A stretch of 45,664 bases of DNA from Euryarchaeota archaeon UBA602 (GTDB lineage: Archaea; Thermoplasmatota; Poseidoniia; Poseidoniales; Thalassarchaeaceae), in contig DAHO01000082.1 of the NCBI GenBank assembly GCA_002498455.1, forward strand, positions 1 through 45,664. The letters run 5' to 3'. Of this stretch, positions 8,255-16,589 are shown in pieces. Below the pieces are notes generated by a model. It worked only from the letters and a program-made list of their open reading frames with translations, was not told the DNA's origin and searched no databases. The position numbers and the translations under genes were made by a program. Position 1 is the first letter of the stretch, and each line of letters opens with the position of its first letter.

Positions 8255-11029
8255 ATGGCGACTTCCCGAAAGGCGCTGATTCTTTGCATTTTGCTGCTGG
8301 TTTCAAGTCAAGCAAGTAGTGCTTCCAATCCTAACTTCAGTGAAGTCTTCGAAGAAGAAACTTTCAACACCAGTTCACAAAATTTGGTTTGGTCTGATCA
8401 AAACAATGTGACACATTTTGGTCAAATCTACTATCCCTCGACGTCACCGGGTACGGCGCAGCCCATCGACAACACGTCTGGACCGTATCCATTACTCATT
8501 TGGATTGGTGCGGATGGTGAAGCGAATGATCAGTATGATTGGCTGGGCGAAAACTTGTCCAAAGCGGGATATATCGTCGTTGTTCTACCACCGGATTGGA
8601 ATTCTGCGGAAACACAAAATCAATGCCTTTCGATTCTGTATTTATGGTATCGTTTGGAATACAACCACATCAATGGGAGTTTCCAAGGCGATCCCGAAAA
8701 CATGCGTGATGCCTTTGACTTACGCCATTGGGGACTTGGAGGACATGGGCTAGGTGCCAAACAGGCAGCACAATGTCAGTTGATTTTGTCTGGTGCTTGG
8801 AGCGAGTTCTTGTCATTACCATTGCCCACGGCTCTAGTTGCATTGGGCCTAGAAAATGTCAATACCGACATCACAGACGAATTGTTGGGCCCCTCTCCCC
8901 AACCTGGAATGGGGTTGTATCTCACCGGTACCTTAGACAACTTGGCCAAGGCCGACACCAATGTTGAGCAATGGTTGGACGACCACCCGATTCCATGGCA
9001 CTACATGTCAGTGGTTGGTGCAAATCATGTCCAGTATCAAGACGAATCAGGTTGGTGGGATGGATTCAATGATGGTACGGCAACCATGGACCGCTCGTAC
9101 CAACATGAGCACGCGTTCAACCATATCCTGCCTTACCTTGATTTGATGCTGAAAGGTGAGCATGAACAATGGCTTCAAGCCACCAACCGTGAGTCCAATT
9201 GGCAAGCGCCCTCCGACTCTGACGCGTATATCTACGAGGATTTGTCGAATGCACGATTCATGTCCATCGAAGCCAACGGTTCAGATGTCAATGAGTTTGA
9301 AGGCAACATGGGTCGTTTGGTTTCCCTCACAACGAATCTCACACATCGTAATGGTGAACTCCCCTTTGGCACCACCGTGCGTTGCACTATCGAGGAGGGT
9401 GGTGATTGGTGGGATGCTGCGGATTATGCCAATTTCGAGATCAACTCTACAGGCGTGTTTACTTCTTCAGTTGAAAATGGTACTCATTCATCCACCTATT
9501 GCGAGGTGCCAACAGAAGGAGTTCCGCCTGGGAATCGTTCGATTCGAGTTGATGTTGACTGGTATGGCATGCCTTCCCACATGAGCCTTGATTTCTATCG
9601 TGAGAATCGGAAACCGGAGAGAGTCTCTCCATTGCCTTCAATCCTGATACCACAACATGGTTCAGCAAGCCTCCCATTTTCCGATTTCATCGTCGATCCC
9701 GATGGTACCATACCATTGGTAGATCTTGCACCGCATCCGCCAAGTACCAATCAAATTCACTGCTACCTTGAATCCAACAGTATCGTTTGCGACCACACAG
9801 GGTTGCCAGAATGGAATGGTACTGAGATTCTCAACATCACCGTACGCGATCGTTACGATGACACATACTTCTCTCAGTTTAATCTGAGCGCAGTCGTCGT
9901 ACCAGTCGATGATCCAGTTGTACAGACTGCAGAATTCCCGCCTGTTGAAATGGACGAAGATACTCAAGCATTTGTGTACAATTTGACATCGCATTTTGAA
10001 GACCCTGAGGGTGCCAATGTCACAATCCTGAATGCGTCCTCACCTATGGGCTTGGACCTCAACTGGACAGAACACAATATTGCCATTGTTCCACTCATAA
10101 ATTGGTATGGGAATACCACGATTCAGGTATACGTATGGGATGGAACTAGTTCTCCTGTTGGAGCCACGATTGATATTCATGTTCGCCCAGTTCCAGATGC
10201 CCCCAGAATCAATATGACACGAGTTATGGTCGTGGAAGATACTCCCTTGGAAATCCCTCTTTCAGAACTGGGCTGGGATGAAGATGGTGATGAGTTGAAG
10301 TTTGAAGTGAGTGGTTCACACCAACATTTGGATGTCGCTGTCCTGACCCATGTTCTTCGGATTGTCCCTTCCGATGATTGGACGGGTCTTGCCGACGGTT
10401 GGTACTTGACTGCAATTAGCGCAGATGGAAATTTCACTGCCCCAATTGAATTTGAGGTCATGGGGGTCAATGATCCGGTTCAATTGACGTGGGGGCCAAT
10501 CGAGACCCCTCTTGATGCCGAGTTCGTTGTGGCCATTCACGATCCAGATGATGCCTCTCCATGGGCCATTCAAATTCGATGGGATGGGGTTTTGTGGGAG
10601 GATGCGAACGTAAGCTGTGTCGCCAGTGATCCCAGTGCACTAAACCCAGAAGATTGGGAATGTCAAATCGTGGTGCCTTTGCACGGACTTGAACCCGGCG
10701 CACATCGTTTGGAGGCACGTGTCTATGAGAATGGAAATTGGTCTGAATCGAAGACGTATTACCATACTGTTCCTGCCCCGGTATCTGATGATGATGGGGA
10801 CGCAATACTTCCCGTCGTTGACACCAATTCAGATTCCGGTCCAATTTCGACTTGGGTTGTCTTGTCCATCGTCATAGGTTCTGTCGTTGCCTTAATCGGG
10901 TTATACATGATTATCACATTGTCAAAGGATGACATGGAAAAAATGCTGGGCGCTGCAAGCCCGAATCGCACAATGGATACAGAAAGTGAATTCGACGAAC
11001 TGGAGATGGATTTTGTCGATTTTGATTAG
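8255..11029 (+). CDS. Secreted membrane-anchored protein: degenerate alpha/beta-hydrolase plus cadherin-like domains
   Basis: A 924-aa surface protein. Residues 1-23 form a signal peptide (charged MATSRK then a hydrophobic core ending ASSA); this decides the ATG at 8255 over a TTG at 8204. Residues about 40-330 resemble a PET-hydrolase/chlorophyllase-like alpha/beta hydrolase: an oxyanion-type strand (YPLLIWIGADG), the nucleophile elbow GGHGLGA at 162-168, and a late VVGANHVQY histidine. The elbow reads G-H-G-L-G, so the serine expected at 165 is glycine. Two or more cadherin-like Ig domains with acidic, probably Ca-binding motifs (MDEDT, VEDT, DEDGD) follow at about 560-770. A membrane helix lies at about 866-888, then a short acidic cytoplasmic tail. 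It is probably a surface binding protein rather than an active hydrolase. The stop interleaves with that of the convergent gene (TTAG). Confidence 0.75.
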   Translation: MATSRKALILCILLLVSSQASSASNPNFSEVFEEETFNTSSQNLVWSDQNNVTHFGQIYYPSTSPGTAQPIDNTSGPYPLLIWIGADGEANDQYDWLGENLSKAGYIVVVLPPDWNSAETQNQCLSILYLWYRLEYNHINGSFQGDPENMRDAFDLRHWGLGGHGLGAKQAAQCQLILSGAWSEFLSLPLPTALVALGLENVNTDITDELLGPSPQPGMGLYLTGTLDNLAKADTNVEQWLDDHPIPWHYMSVVGANHVQYQDESGWWDGFNDGTATMDRSYQHEHAFNHILPYLDLMLKGEHEQWLQATNRESNWQAPSDSDAYIYEDLSNARFMSIEANGSDVNEFEGNMGRLVSLTTNLTHRNGELPFGTTVRCTIEEGGDWWDAADYANFEINSTGVFTSSVENGTHSSTYCEVPTEGVPPGNRSIRVDVDWYGMPSHMSLDFYRENRKPERVSPLPSILIPQHGSASLPFSDFIVDPDGTIPLVDLAPHPPSTNQIHCYLESNSIVCDHTGLPEWNGTEILNITVRDRYDDTYFSQFNLSAVVVPVDDPVVQTAEFPPVEMDEDTQAFVYNLTSHFEDPEGANVTILNASSPMGLDLNWTEHNIAIVPLINWYGNTTIQVYVWDGTSSPVGATIDIHVRPVPDAPRINMTRVMVVEDTPLEIPLSELGWDEDGDELKFEVSGSHQHLDVAVLTHVLRIVPSDDWTGLADGWYLTAISADGNFTAPIEFEVMGVNDPVQLTWGPIETPLDAEFVVAIHDPDDASPWAIQIRWDGVLWEDANVSCVASDPSALNPEDWECQIVVPLHGLEPGAHRLEARVYENGNWSESKTYYHTVPAPVSDDDGDAILPVVDTNSDSGPISTWVVLSIVIGSVVALIGLYMIITLSKDDMEKMLGAASPNRTMDTESEFDELEMDFVDFD

Positions 11030-12570
11030 AGTGGGATGTTACCGTGTTTCCTCGGTGGTTGCCAGACCCTCTTCGTCAGTAGGCTGTTTAGTGCCCGAAT
11101 CAGTCGAAGCCGTGTTTCGTTTGGCTCAATCACATCATCAAGCCAACCGTTTTTCGCAGCAACGTAAGGGTCGCCAAATTTTTTCTTGTAATCCGCTACC
11201 AGTTCCGTGTGTTTCTCTTGAGGGTTTTCAGCAATCTTGAGTTCACGTCGATGAATGATATTCACTGCCCCTTCAGCGCCCATAACAGCCAATTCTCCGG
11301 TTGGCCAAGCTACATTGTAATCCGCTTCCAGATGCTTGCAAGCCATGGCTAGATACGCACCGCCGTAGGCCTTTCGGGTGACAACAGTCATCATCGGAAC
11401 AGTCGCTTCTGCGTAAGCATAGAGCATCTTGGCACCATGGCGAATAATTCCCCCCCATTCTTGGACAGTTCCCGGTAAGAATCCAGGAACATCGACCAAT
11501 GAGAGTAATGGGATGTTGAATGCATCACATGTTCGAATGAATCTAGCAGCCTTGATACTTGCATCGATGTCTAAACAACCGGCCAAGACTTTCGGTTGAT
11601 TGGCAATAATGCCGACTGAGTTACCGCCCAGCCGGGCCAAACCGACGACGATATTTTCAGCATAGATTGGAAACAATTCTACAAAGTGTCCATCATCGAC
11701 GATTTCTCGGATGACCTTGACCATGTCATAGGGTCTGTTACTGTCATCGGGTACAAGACTGGAAAGTTCTGGACAATCACGATCGATAGGGTCTCCTGAA
11801 TCGAGGAAAGGTGGGCTTGCGCCACAGTAATCGGGGAAGAATGAGAGCAATTCGATGGCAATTTCCATAGCATCATCCTCGTCTGCAGCTGTCAAACAAC
11901 AGACCCCAGAACGAGATGCGTGCATTTGTGCGCCTCCAACTTCTTCAGTGGTCATCTCACCACTTGCAGTTTCTTCAGTTTCCAATGGACTCGAGAGGAA
12001 CAATTGTCCATTGTCCTCACCCAATATTACAAAATCAGCCAATCCAGCAGCCAAGGCGGATACACCAACCACTGGACCCAAAACTACACTGATGATGGGG
12101 ACGCGACCTGAACATGCGACAAAATAGTCCAGCATTACTCCAGTGGCAGCCAATGAATGTACACCGTCATGGGCACGCTGACCACCTCCGTCCCAGATAC
12201 AAACGATTGGGACACGTGCACGTTCGGCCATTTCCAATACCTTGCAGATCTTGTTTGCGTGCATTTCTCCCATCGAACCGCCGAAAACGGTGAAGTCCTG
12301 ACTAAAGCAGAATACCCTTCTTCCATCGACAGTCCCGTGTCCTGCGACCACACCATCGCCGAACTGTGGGTGCATATGCATGTTCCCTTCCCGATTTCGA
12401 TGAGAAACCAATGCATCGATTTCAATGAAACTGTCAGGGTCTAGCAAAGCATCAATGCGTTCCCTCGCAGTCCCTCTCCCTGCTGAACGCAATGCGTCCA
12501 TCCGCTGAACTCCACCACCGGATACAGCTTGCTGACGCCGCCAAGCCAAATCCTCTGACTTGTCCCCCAT
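11026..12570 (-). CDS. Acyl-CoA carboxylase carboxyltransferase subunit (PccB/MmdA family)
   Basis: A 514-aa biotin-dependent carboxyltransferase, the subunit moving CO2 between carboxybiotin and an acyl-CoA (acetyl-, propionyl-) or, in decarboxylase versions, from methylmalonyl-CoA. Seen: GRGTARERIDALLDPDSF, an N-domain SGG-type segment CIWDGGGQRAHDGVHS, and C-domain hallmarks VDVPGFLPGTVQEWGGIIRHGAKML, RKAYGGAYLAM and WPTGELAVMGAEGAVNII. Length matches the family. The N-domain active-site segments deviate from the usual GGARIQEG and GPCAGGAVY (here GGGQRAHDG and GPVVGVSAL). No biotin carboxylase or biotin carrier lies in the window. ATG at 12570 is preceded by AGGAGAG, which sits inside an 8-bp hairpin. 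Confidence 0.88.
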   Translation of the reverse strand: MGDKSEDLAWRRQQAVSGGGVQRMDALRSAGRGTARERIDALLDPDSFIEIDALVSHRNREGNMHMHPQFGDGVVAGHGTVDGRRVFCFSQDFTVFGGSMGEMHANKICKVLEMAERARVPIVCIWDGGGQRAHDGVHSLAATGVMLDYFVACSGRVPIISVVLGPVVGVSALAAGLADFVILGEDNGQLFLSSPLETEETASGEMTTEEVGGAQMHASRSGVCCLTAADEDDAMEIAIELLSFFPDYCGASPPFLDSGDPIDRDCPELSSLVPDDSNRPYDMVKVIREIVDDGHFVELFPIYAENIVVGLARLGGNSVGIIANQPKVLAGCLDIDASIKAARFIRTCDAFNIPLLSLVDVPGFLPGTVQEWGGIIRHGAKMLYAYAEATVPMMTVVTRKAYGGAYLAMACKHLEADYNVAWPTGELAVMGAEGAVNIIHRRELKIAENPQEKHTELVADYKKKFGDPYVAAKNGWLDDVIEPNETRLRLIRALNSLLTKRVWQPPRKHGNIPL

Positions 12571-12572
12571 GG

Positions 12573-12591
12573 CGCTCTCCTATGGAGAGCG
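12573..12591 (-). promoter_or_regulatory. Hairpin enclosing the Shine-Dalgarno of the carboxyltransferase gene
   Basis: CGCTCTCC-TAT-GGAGAGCG, 8-bp perfect stem with a 3-nt loop, ending 2 nt before the ATG. On the coding strand the 3' arm carries GGAGAG at normal Shine-Dalgarno distance, so folding would hide the ribosome-binding site. Confidence 0.55.
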
Positions 12592-12648
12592 GTCTTTGAT
12601 TAGAGCGGTGTAATAATAATTGAATTTACCAATTGGGAAATCGATTTT

Positions 12649-14004
12649 TCAATTGGAAATTACGGATTGATTCTCTCCGCATAAATTGGCATTCCACCCG
12701 GCTTGAATGTCTTGATCTCTCGACAGCAAGAAGTGCAATTTTACCAATGCTGTATCGGGACCGAGCGTTGCGTGATTTCCAAGAACTCCAATCTCTTGCA
12801 AATAGCGCCCCTTGCTGTAAACGTCCATGTGAATGGGCCCATGTACACATTGTGTTGTCATTACTGCAACACCTCCGTTTGAACAATAGTTTTCCAGTGC
12901 CTTTCGTATGGCCACATTTTCTGGGCTATCGCCATTGGGGTCCTCAATTGGTAGATGGCCCAAGCCAGTACCATGGAACAAAATGGCATCGTAATGATAC
13001 GCCAATTCAATTTGATCAGCGAACATGTGGGATCCTGCCATGAGTTGCAGAATTCGAATCTTCTCGTTGAATTCGATTGGCTCGTTCGCAACATCACGTT
13101 TTGGGGATTGAACAGACGCATTGATTGAACATTCACCATTTCGGCCTACGTGAATGGTCCCAATCGGTTCTGTATTGATGGTTTGGAATGCATTGCGTCG
13201 ACTGGAGTGAAATTTTCGTGCGGCACAACCGGGCAGGACAGCGCAGATTCCGTCGTCACTTTGTGCATGCATCACAATGACACTTGTGTCACCATTGTCG
13301 CCCGTCGGCTCAGGTCCATGGGCGGCCCAATGGACTGCAGCAAGCAAATTTTCGGTCCCGTCGGTCGAACCTCGATCACTACTCCGTTGAGATCCAGTGA
13401 ATACAATTCTTCCAGGGGGCCTTTTCCCTTCACCAGACCACGAGAATGCAGCTGCGGCGGCAGAGAAGTGCATTGTATCCGTTCCATGAGTAATCACAAC
13501 ACCTGCTGCACCGGCATCAAATGCGCGTTTCGTTTCGGTCATCATTGCATTCCAATGGCGTGGCCGAATATCGTCAGACCACATGTTGCCTAGTTTCTTC
13601 GCTCGTATCCGTGCATGCTGAGCAAGTTCTGGCACAGCATCAAGCAACTCTTCTGGTTCAAATCGAGCTGCCACAGCCCCCGTGACATAATCTACTTTGG
13701 ATGCAATGGTTCCGCCCGTATGCAAAATCCAAACTTCTGGCAGATCCGGGTTTTCCGATTGTGTTGCTTGCAAACGAGTTTCCACCTCGGATCCAGCCGC
13801 AATAAGTTCGATTTCATTAACCTCGGATTGTTGAAATGTGACGTTGTAACCATTGTCCAATTTGACTGTGACATGCCCGGCAGTGGCAGGTGCGAGAAGT
13901 ATCCCTTCATGAGATACGGAACCTTCCGGGGTGGATGCATTGATTCGCACTCGGTCACCTTGATTTGGGCCACCCATGGCGATTGGGGGCCACAGCCACT
14001 CCAT
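12649..14004 (-). CDS. gatD: Glutamyl-tRNA(Gln) amidotransferase subunit D
   Basis: A 451-aa archaeal GatD, the asparaginase-like subunit that releases ammonia from glutamine or asparagine for GatE to convert Glu-tRNA(Gln) to Gln-tRNA(Gln). Seen: an N-terminal Tudor-like domain (GDRVRINA ... VKLDNGYNV), then the asparaginase I/II fold with ILHTGGTIASK (first catalytic Thr), THGTDTM (Thr-Asp pair), FTGSQRSSDRGSTDGTENL and AARKFHSSRRNAF (catalytic Lys region). GatE is not in the window. Starts at ATG 14004 and ATG 13977 are both possible; neither has a clear Shine-Dalgarno, and a TATA-like ATATCC lies about 20-25 nt upstream, so the mRNA may be leaderless. It is divergent from the tRNA gene. 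Confidence 0.92.
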   Translation of the reverse strand: MEWLWPPIAMGGPNQGDRVRINASTPEGSVSHEGILLAPATAGHVTVKLDNGYNVTFQQSEVNEIELIAAGSEVETRLQATQSENPDLPEVWILHTGGTIASKVDYVTGAVAARFEPEELLDAVPELAQHARIRAKKLGNMWSDDIRPRHWNAMMTETKRAFDAGAAGVVITHGTDTMHFSAAAAAFSWSGEGKRPPGRIVFTGSQRSSDRGSTDGTENLLAAVHWAAHGPEPTGDNGDTSVIVMHAQSDDGICAVLPGCAARKFHSSRRNAFQTINTEPIGTIHVGRNGECSINASVQSPKRDVANEPIEFNEKIRILQLMAGSHMFADQIELAYHYDAILFHGTGLGHLPIEDPNGDSPENVAIRKALENYCSNGGVAVMTTQCVHGPIHMDVYSKGRYLQEIGVLGNHATLGPDTALVKLHFLLSRDQDIQAGWNANLCGENQSVISN

Positions 14005-14066
14005 CAAACGAACGGTCTGCTTGAATGGATATACTCATATTCCTCGCTCAAGTCGACACCTTCGTT

Positions 14067-14193
14067 GCCGGGGTGGCGTAGTTGGTGGCGCGTCGGACTC
14101 ATAGGATACCTGCAAAGGAGTAATGAGCGCGATAAACCTCGAAATGTCTGAGACATCCGAAGGTCACGGGTTCGAGCCCCGTTCCCGGCACCA
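14067..14193 (+). tRNA. Elongator tRNA-Met (CAT) with intron, CCA encoded
   Basis: Acceptor GCCGGGG (14067-14073) pairs with TCCCGGC (14183-14189), discriminator A, encoded CCA at 14191-14193. D stem GCGT/GCGC with loop AGTTGGTG; anticodon stem TCGGA (14093-14097)/TCCGA (14156-14160); loop C-T-CAT-A with A38 after the intron; variable AGGTC; T stem ACGGG/CCCGT with loop TTCGAGC. Removing 14104-14154 gives a 76-nt tRNA with CCA. The GC-rich acceptor with G1-C72 and A73 fits elongator Met; Ile2 (CAT) is less likely but not excluded. A TATA-like ATACTCATAT lies at 14031-14040, at suitable distance. Confidence 0.95.
14104..14154 (+). other. tRNA-Met intron, canonical 37/38 position, bulge-helix-bulge
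   Basis: The junctions form a strict BHB: the anticodon stem, a 3-nt bulge ACA (14153-14155) cut after the second base, a 4-bp central helix CTCA (14098-14101)/TGAG (14149-14152), a 3-nt bulge TAG (14102-14104) cut after the second base, then helix GATA/TGTC (14105-14108/14145-14148, one G-T). Both predicted cuts agree with the intron ends, as expected for the archaeal splicing endonuclease. Confidence 0.93.
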
Positions 14194-14261
14194 CAATTGA
14201 GAATGGCATTTCATACGTGTTTGGACCTACCTGTTCTTCCGAACCCATCATAGGCTGCTCA

Positions 14262-14276
14262 CACCCCGAAGGGGTG
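14262..14276 (+). promoter_or_regulatory. Triloop hairpin at start of membrane protein gene
   Basis: CACCCC-GAA-GGGGTG, 6-bp perfect stem, 6 nt before the ATG at 14283. The 3' arm plus next base reads GGGGTGA, a Shine-Dalgarno match, while the 5' arm mimics the anti-Shine-Dalgarno. The same sequence recurs at 43503-43517. Confidence 0.55.
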
Positions 14277-14282
14277 AGGAAC

Positions 14283-15128
14283 ATGGTTGACCTGTCCACC
14301 GCAATGGCTGCTGCAGCAGCCAGTGATCGCCGACGAGGCGGTCGTGACGGGGAGAAAAAGCGCCCAGGTGGTAAGGTCGGTACCGAACCGTTCGACCCCG
14401 CAGACCATGTCATCAAAGAGAAAGCCGATGCTGCATCAATGTGGCTTGTTATCGCCTATGCAATTCTGATTGCCACCCTCATGCGCTATCTGATTATGCC
14501 AGCGCTGAGTGAACCTGCAAGTGTTCTATGGTCACTCCCACTTTTGTTGATTTTCACAATTCCACCTTTGCACAAGATCTTCTTGAGTCAATTCGCAGAC
14601 CGCTACACCTTCGGAAATTGGTTCCGTGCCACATTTCTTTACACCTTTACATGGCTCGCAGTCTGCTTTATTTTGGTGAATCCTCCACTTGCAGATATTT
14701 CTCCACCCGAGGTGGCAGAGCAGGTGAAATTGGTCGACTTAGATGACCCAGATTGGAATCAGAAAGTGGGAGATTTTTCATCATCAGATAATTTGGATAC
14801 TCGCAATCTTGCTCTCGTATTTGCGGTACGGGATAACATCGATGCAGAGGGTGTCGATGTGCGTGTCGAAATCACTTGGACGGGTTCGGGTCCAGAGGTA
14901 TGGAATCGAACCGGAGTTGCCAGTTCAATGGCAAATGATTGGAGTAGTTATTCAGCCAATGTTTCTTCGATTACCGACAAATCGACCGATGTACCAATTT
15001 TACTACAGCTCGAGGATATCAACTTTGAATCTGGCAATTCATACACGATTAAAATCGAGTTGTCTCAAGAGGGCGACCCTTGGGATTTAGTCGAGACTGA
15101 AACCCATCGATTTGTGATTTCCCCGTAA
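14283..15128 (+). CDS. Membrane protein with extracytoplasmic beta domain, unknown function
   Basis: I do not recognise this 281-aa protein. It starts at ATG 14283, supported by GGGGTGAGG just upstream. The N terminus (about 1-50) is cytoplasmic, Ala-rich then Arg/Gly/Lys-rich (DRRRGGRDGEKKR). Three hydrophobic helices follow at about 57-80, 82-103 and 118-138. Residues about 145-281 are hydrophilic, acidic, with several N-x-S/T sequons, Trp-rich and strand-forming (LALVFAVRDN, VDVRVEITWTG, YTIKIELSQEG), consistent with an Ig-like or CARDB-like domain outside the cell. It follows the tRNA gene by about 90 nt on the same strand. It may be a lineage-specific envelope protein. Confidence 0.7.
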   Translation: MVDLSTAMAAAAASDRRRGGRDGEKKRPGGKVGTEPFDPADHVIKEKADAASMWLVIAYAILIATLMRYLIMPALSEPASVLWSLPLLLIFTIPPLHKIFLSQFADRYTFGNWFRATFLYTFTWLAVCFILVNPPLADISPPEVAEQVKLVDLDDPDWNQKVGDFSSSDNLDTRNLALVFAVRDNIDAEGVDVRVEITWTGSGPEVWNRTGVASSMANDWSSYSANVSSITDKSTDVPILLQLEDINFESGNSYTIKIELSQEGDPWDLVETETHRFVISP

Positions 15129-15217
15129 TCACTTTCGCTGCTAAACAGGCAACTGCTTCACTTTCAGTTTCAATCATTGTGACCTCTCTAGAAAATCAAG
15201 GTGGTTCGGATGCCCCG

Positions 15218-15236
15218 CCTCTGTAACCCACAGAGG
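15218..15236 (+). promoter_or_regulatory. Hairpin carrying SD of small ORF
   Basis: CCTCTGT-AACCC-ACAGAGG, 7-bp perfect stem with a 5-nt loop, 8 nt before the ATG at 15245. GAGGG at the 3' edge is the likely Shine-Dalgarno. Confidence 0.45.
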
Positions 15237-15244
15237 GATGCAAA

Positions 15245-15496
15245 ATGCTGAACGAAAACACATTGGATAAGCTGACAGAAATGATGGAAACAATGGCCAA
15301 TCGGGTAATTCGTGCAAATATGGGTGCCGCAGCAGACATGTTGTGTTGGACCCCGCTTGCACCATGGATTCGAGCTTCAAGACGTGCACGAATTGAATCA
15401 CAAACCCACGAAAGTCGTTTGCGAGAAAAGGCGAGCGCATTGTGCAAAGATGCCACTCGAGAGCACGCAGATCTGCTTGCATCGGCTTGGGTTTAA
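15245..15496 (+). CDS. Small protein of unknown function
   Basis: An 83-aa ORF that I do not recognise. It looks real: GAGGG lies 7-8 nt before the ATG, composition is protein-like, and it fills the gap up to the convergent RFC gene, sharing a palindromic TTAA so that both stops are read from the same four bases. It is predicted largely alpha-helical and soluble, Met/Ala/Arg-rich with two cysteines (residues 34 and 67) and a charged amphipathic C-terminal half (ARIESQTHESRLREKA). No signal peptide or membrane helix is seen. It could be a small regulatory or RFC-associated protein, but nothing in the sequence shows this. Confidence 0.6.
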   Translation: MLNENTLDKLTEMMETMANRVIRANMGAAADMLCWTPLAPWIRASRRARIESQTHESRLREKASALCKDATREHADLLASAWV

Positions 15497-16518
15497 CTCA
15501 ATCGTGAGCAAATTGAAGCGGTCATTGAATCGAGTTGCAGGGCTTCGCCTCCACCTTCCACCAATCTGAAATCGATTTCCGCCATCATTTCAGTCAACTC
15601 AAGTTTCTGAATCTCACTGAGGAACTCTGCATCATAGAGTGCGCGGTGTAGTTGATTGACCAAGTCCGTTCCGGCCAAACCAAATTGATCGAGAATACCT
15701 CTTAGGCGTCTACGTGAAGGGTGAAACCCGTCTTCTTTGCATGCGAGGAGATATCCATGCAATTCCTCTGGAGGCGCAGTTGCCGTGGTTTCATAGATTA
15801 GTGAACGGGTTACGTGTGAATCTAAACTGGCACTGACTTGTAAGGCTGTAATTGCTCTGCGTAGATCTCCTAAACTTACGTGAACAATGGCTTCACAAGC
15901 ATCTTCATCCAACTGAATATTTTCAGATTCGGCTACCGATTGGATTTGCATCCGGACTTGGTCATCCGCGAGTGGTCGGAATCGGAAAACCGCACAACGC
16001 GATTGTATAGGCTCAATGATTTTTGATGAATAGTTACAGGACAATATGAATCGACAAGTTTCTGCGTATTGTTCCATAATACGACGCAACGCACCTTGGG
16101 CGTCTGCAGTCAAGGCATCCGCTTCATCGAGGAAAATGACTTTGAAACTTGCACCCAGGGGGCTTGTTCTGGCAAATTGTTTGACTTTTGTTCGGATACT
16201 TTCCAGTTTACGTTCGTCACTGGCATTCATCTCCAAGAGGTTGTCTTTGGATTTGTCACCGAAAACATCCGAGCAAAGTGCCAATGCAGCTGTTGTTTTT
16301 CCTGTGCCCGGAGGACCTGCAAACAATAGGTGAGGAAATGAGCCCGTTTCTCCATAGGCAGCCAACCGCTCTACAGTTGCAGCCTGTCCACGGATATCTC
16401 TAACCGTCTTGGGGCGATGTTTCTCAACCCACATCTTCGACATCGGAATCAATCCCGGTTTTTCTCGGGCGTCAATGAACCTATCCACTCGTGATTTCCT
16501 TTCATTTTTCGTCTGCAT
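15493..16518 (-). CDS. rfcS: Replication factor C small subunit
   Basis: An AAA+ clamp-loader subunit of about 341 aa that, with RFC large subunit, opens PCNA and loads it on primer-template DNA. Seen: WVEKHRPKTVRDIRGQ, Walker A GPPGTGKT, Walker B VIFLDEADAL, sensor 1 FILSCNYSSKI, the SRC arginine-finger motif (QSRCAVFRF) and sensor 2 GDLRRAITALQ, followed by the C-terminal collar domain. ATG 16518 is preceded closely by a hairpin; ATG 16443 (MSKMWVEKHRP) is where most homologues begin, so the first 25 charged residues may not be translated. It is divergent from the giant surface protein and convergent with the 83-aa ORF. Confidence 0.94.
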   Translation of the reverse strand: MQTKNERKSRVDRFIDAREKPGLIPMSKMWVEKHRPKTVRDIRGQAATVERLAAYGETGSFPHLLFAGPPGTGKTTAALALCSDVFGDKSKDNLLEMNASDERKLESIRTKVKQFARTSPLGASFKVIFLDEADALTADAQGALRRIMEQYAETCRFILSCNYSSKIIEPIQSRCAVFRFRPLADDQVRMQIQSVAESENIQLDEDACEAIVHVSLGDLRRAITALQVSASLDSHVTRSLIYETTATAPPEELHGYLLACKEDGFHPSRRRLRGILDQFGLAGTDLVNQLHRALYDAEFLSEIQKLELTEMMAEIDFRLVEGGGEALQLDSMTASICSRLS

Positions 16519-16519
16519 T

Positions 16520-16538
16520 GACCATACGAAGTATGGTC
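16520..16538 (-). repeat. Triloop hairpin between rfcS and giant gene
   Basis: GACCATAC-GAA-GTATGGTC, 8-bp perfect stem with a 3-nt loop, 1 nt before the rfcS ATG (16518) and about 51 nt before the divergent giant gene's ATG. No T-run follows. Confidence 0.5.
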
Positions 16539-16577
16539 GATGCACCGCAACCCATTAACAGTAGTTCGTGCCGTGCA

Positions 16578-16584
16578 GAGGTGA
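16578..16584 (+). promoter_or_regulatory. Shine-Dalgarno GAGGTGA deciding giant gene start
   Basis: A full match to the archaeal anti-SD, 5 nt before ATG 16590. It fixes the start there rather than at 16491, and puts the signal peptide at the N terminus. Confidence 0.75.
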
Positions 16585-16589
16585 GGCCC

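Noticed and set aside
13615..14151. Plus-strand ORF of 178 codons
   Set aside because: Antisense to gatD and running into the tRNA gene; composition is not protein-like.
14099..14416. Minus-strand ORF of 105 codons containing VPGTGLEPVTFG
   Set aside because: This phrase is the well-known spurious translation of the tRNA T arm and 3' end. The ORF runs antisense across the tRNA-Met gene and the start of the membrane-protein gene.
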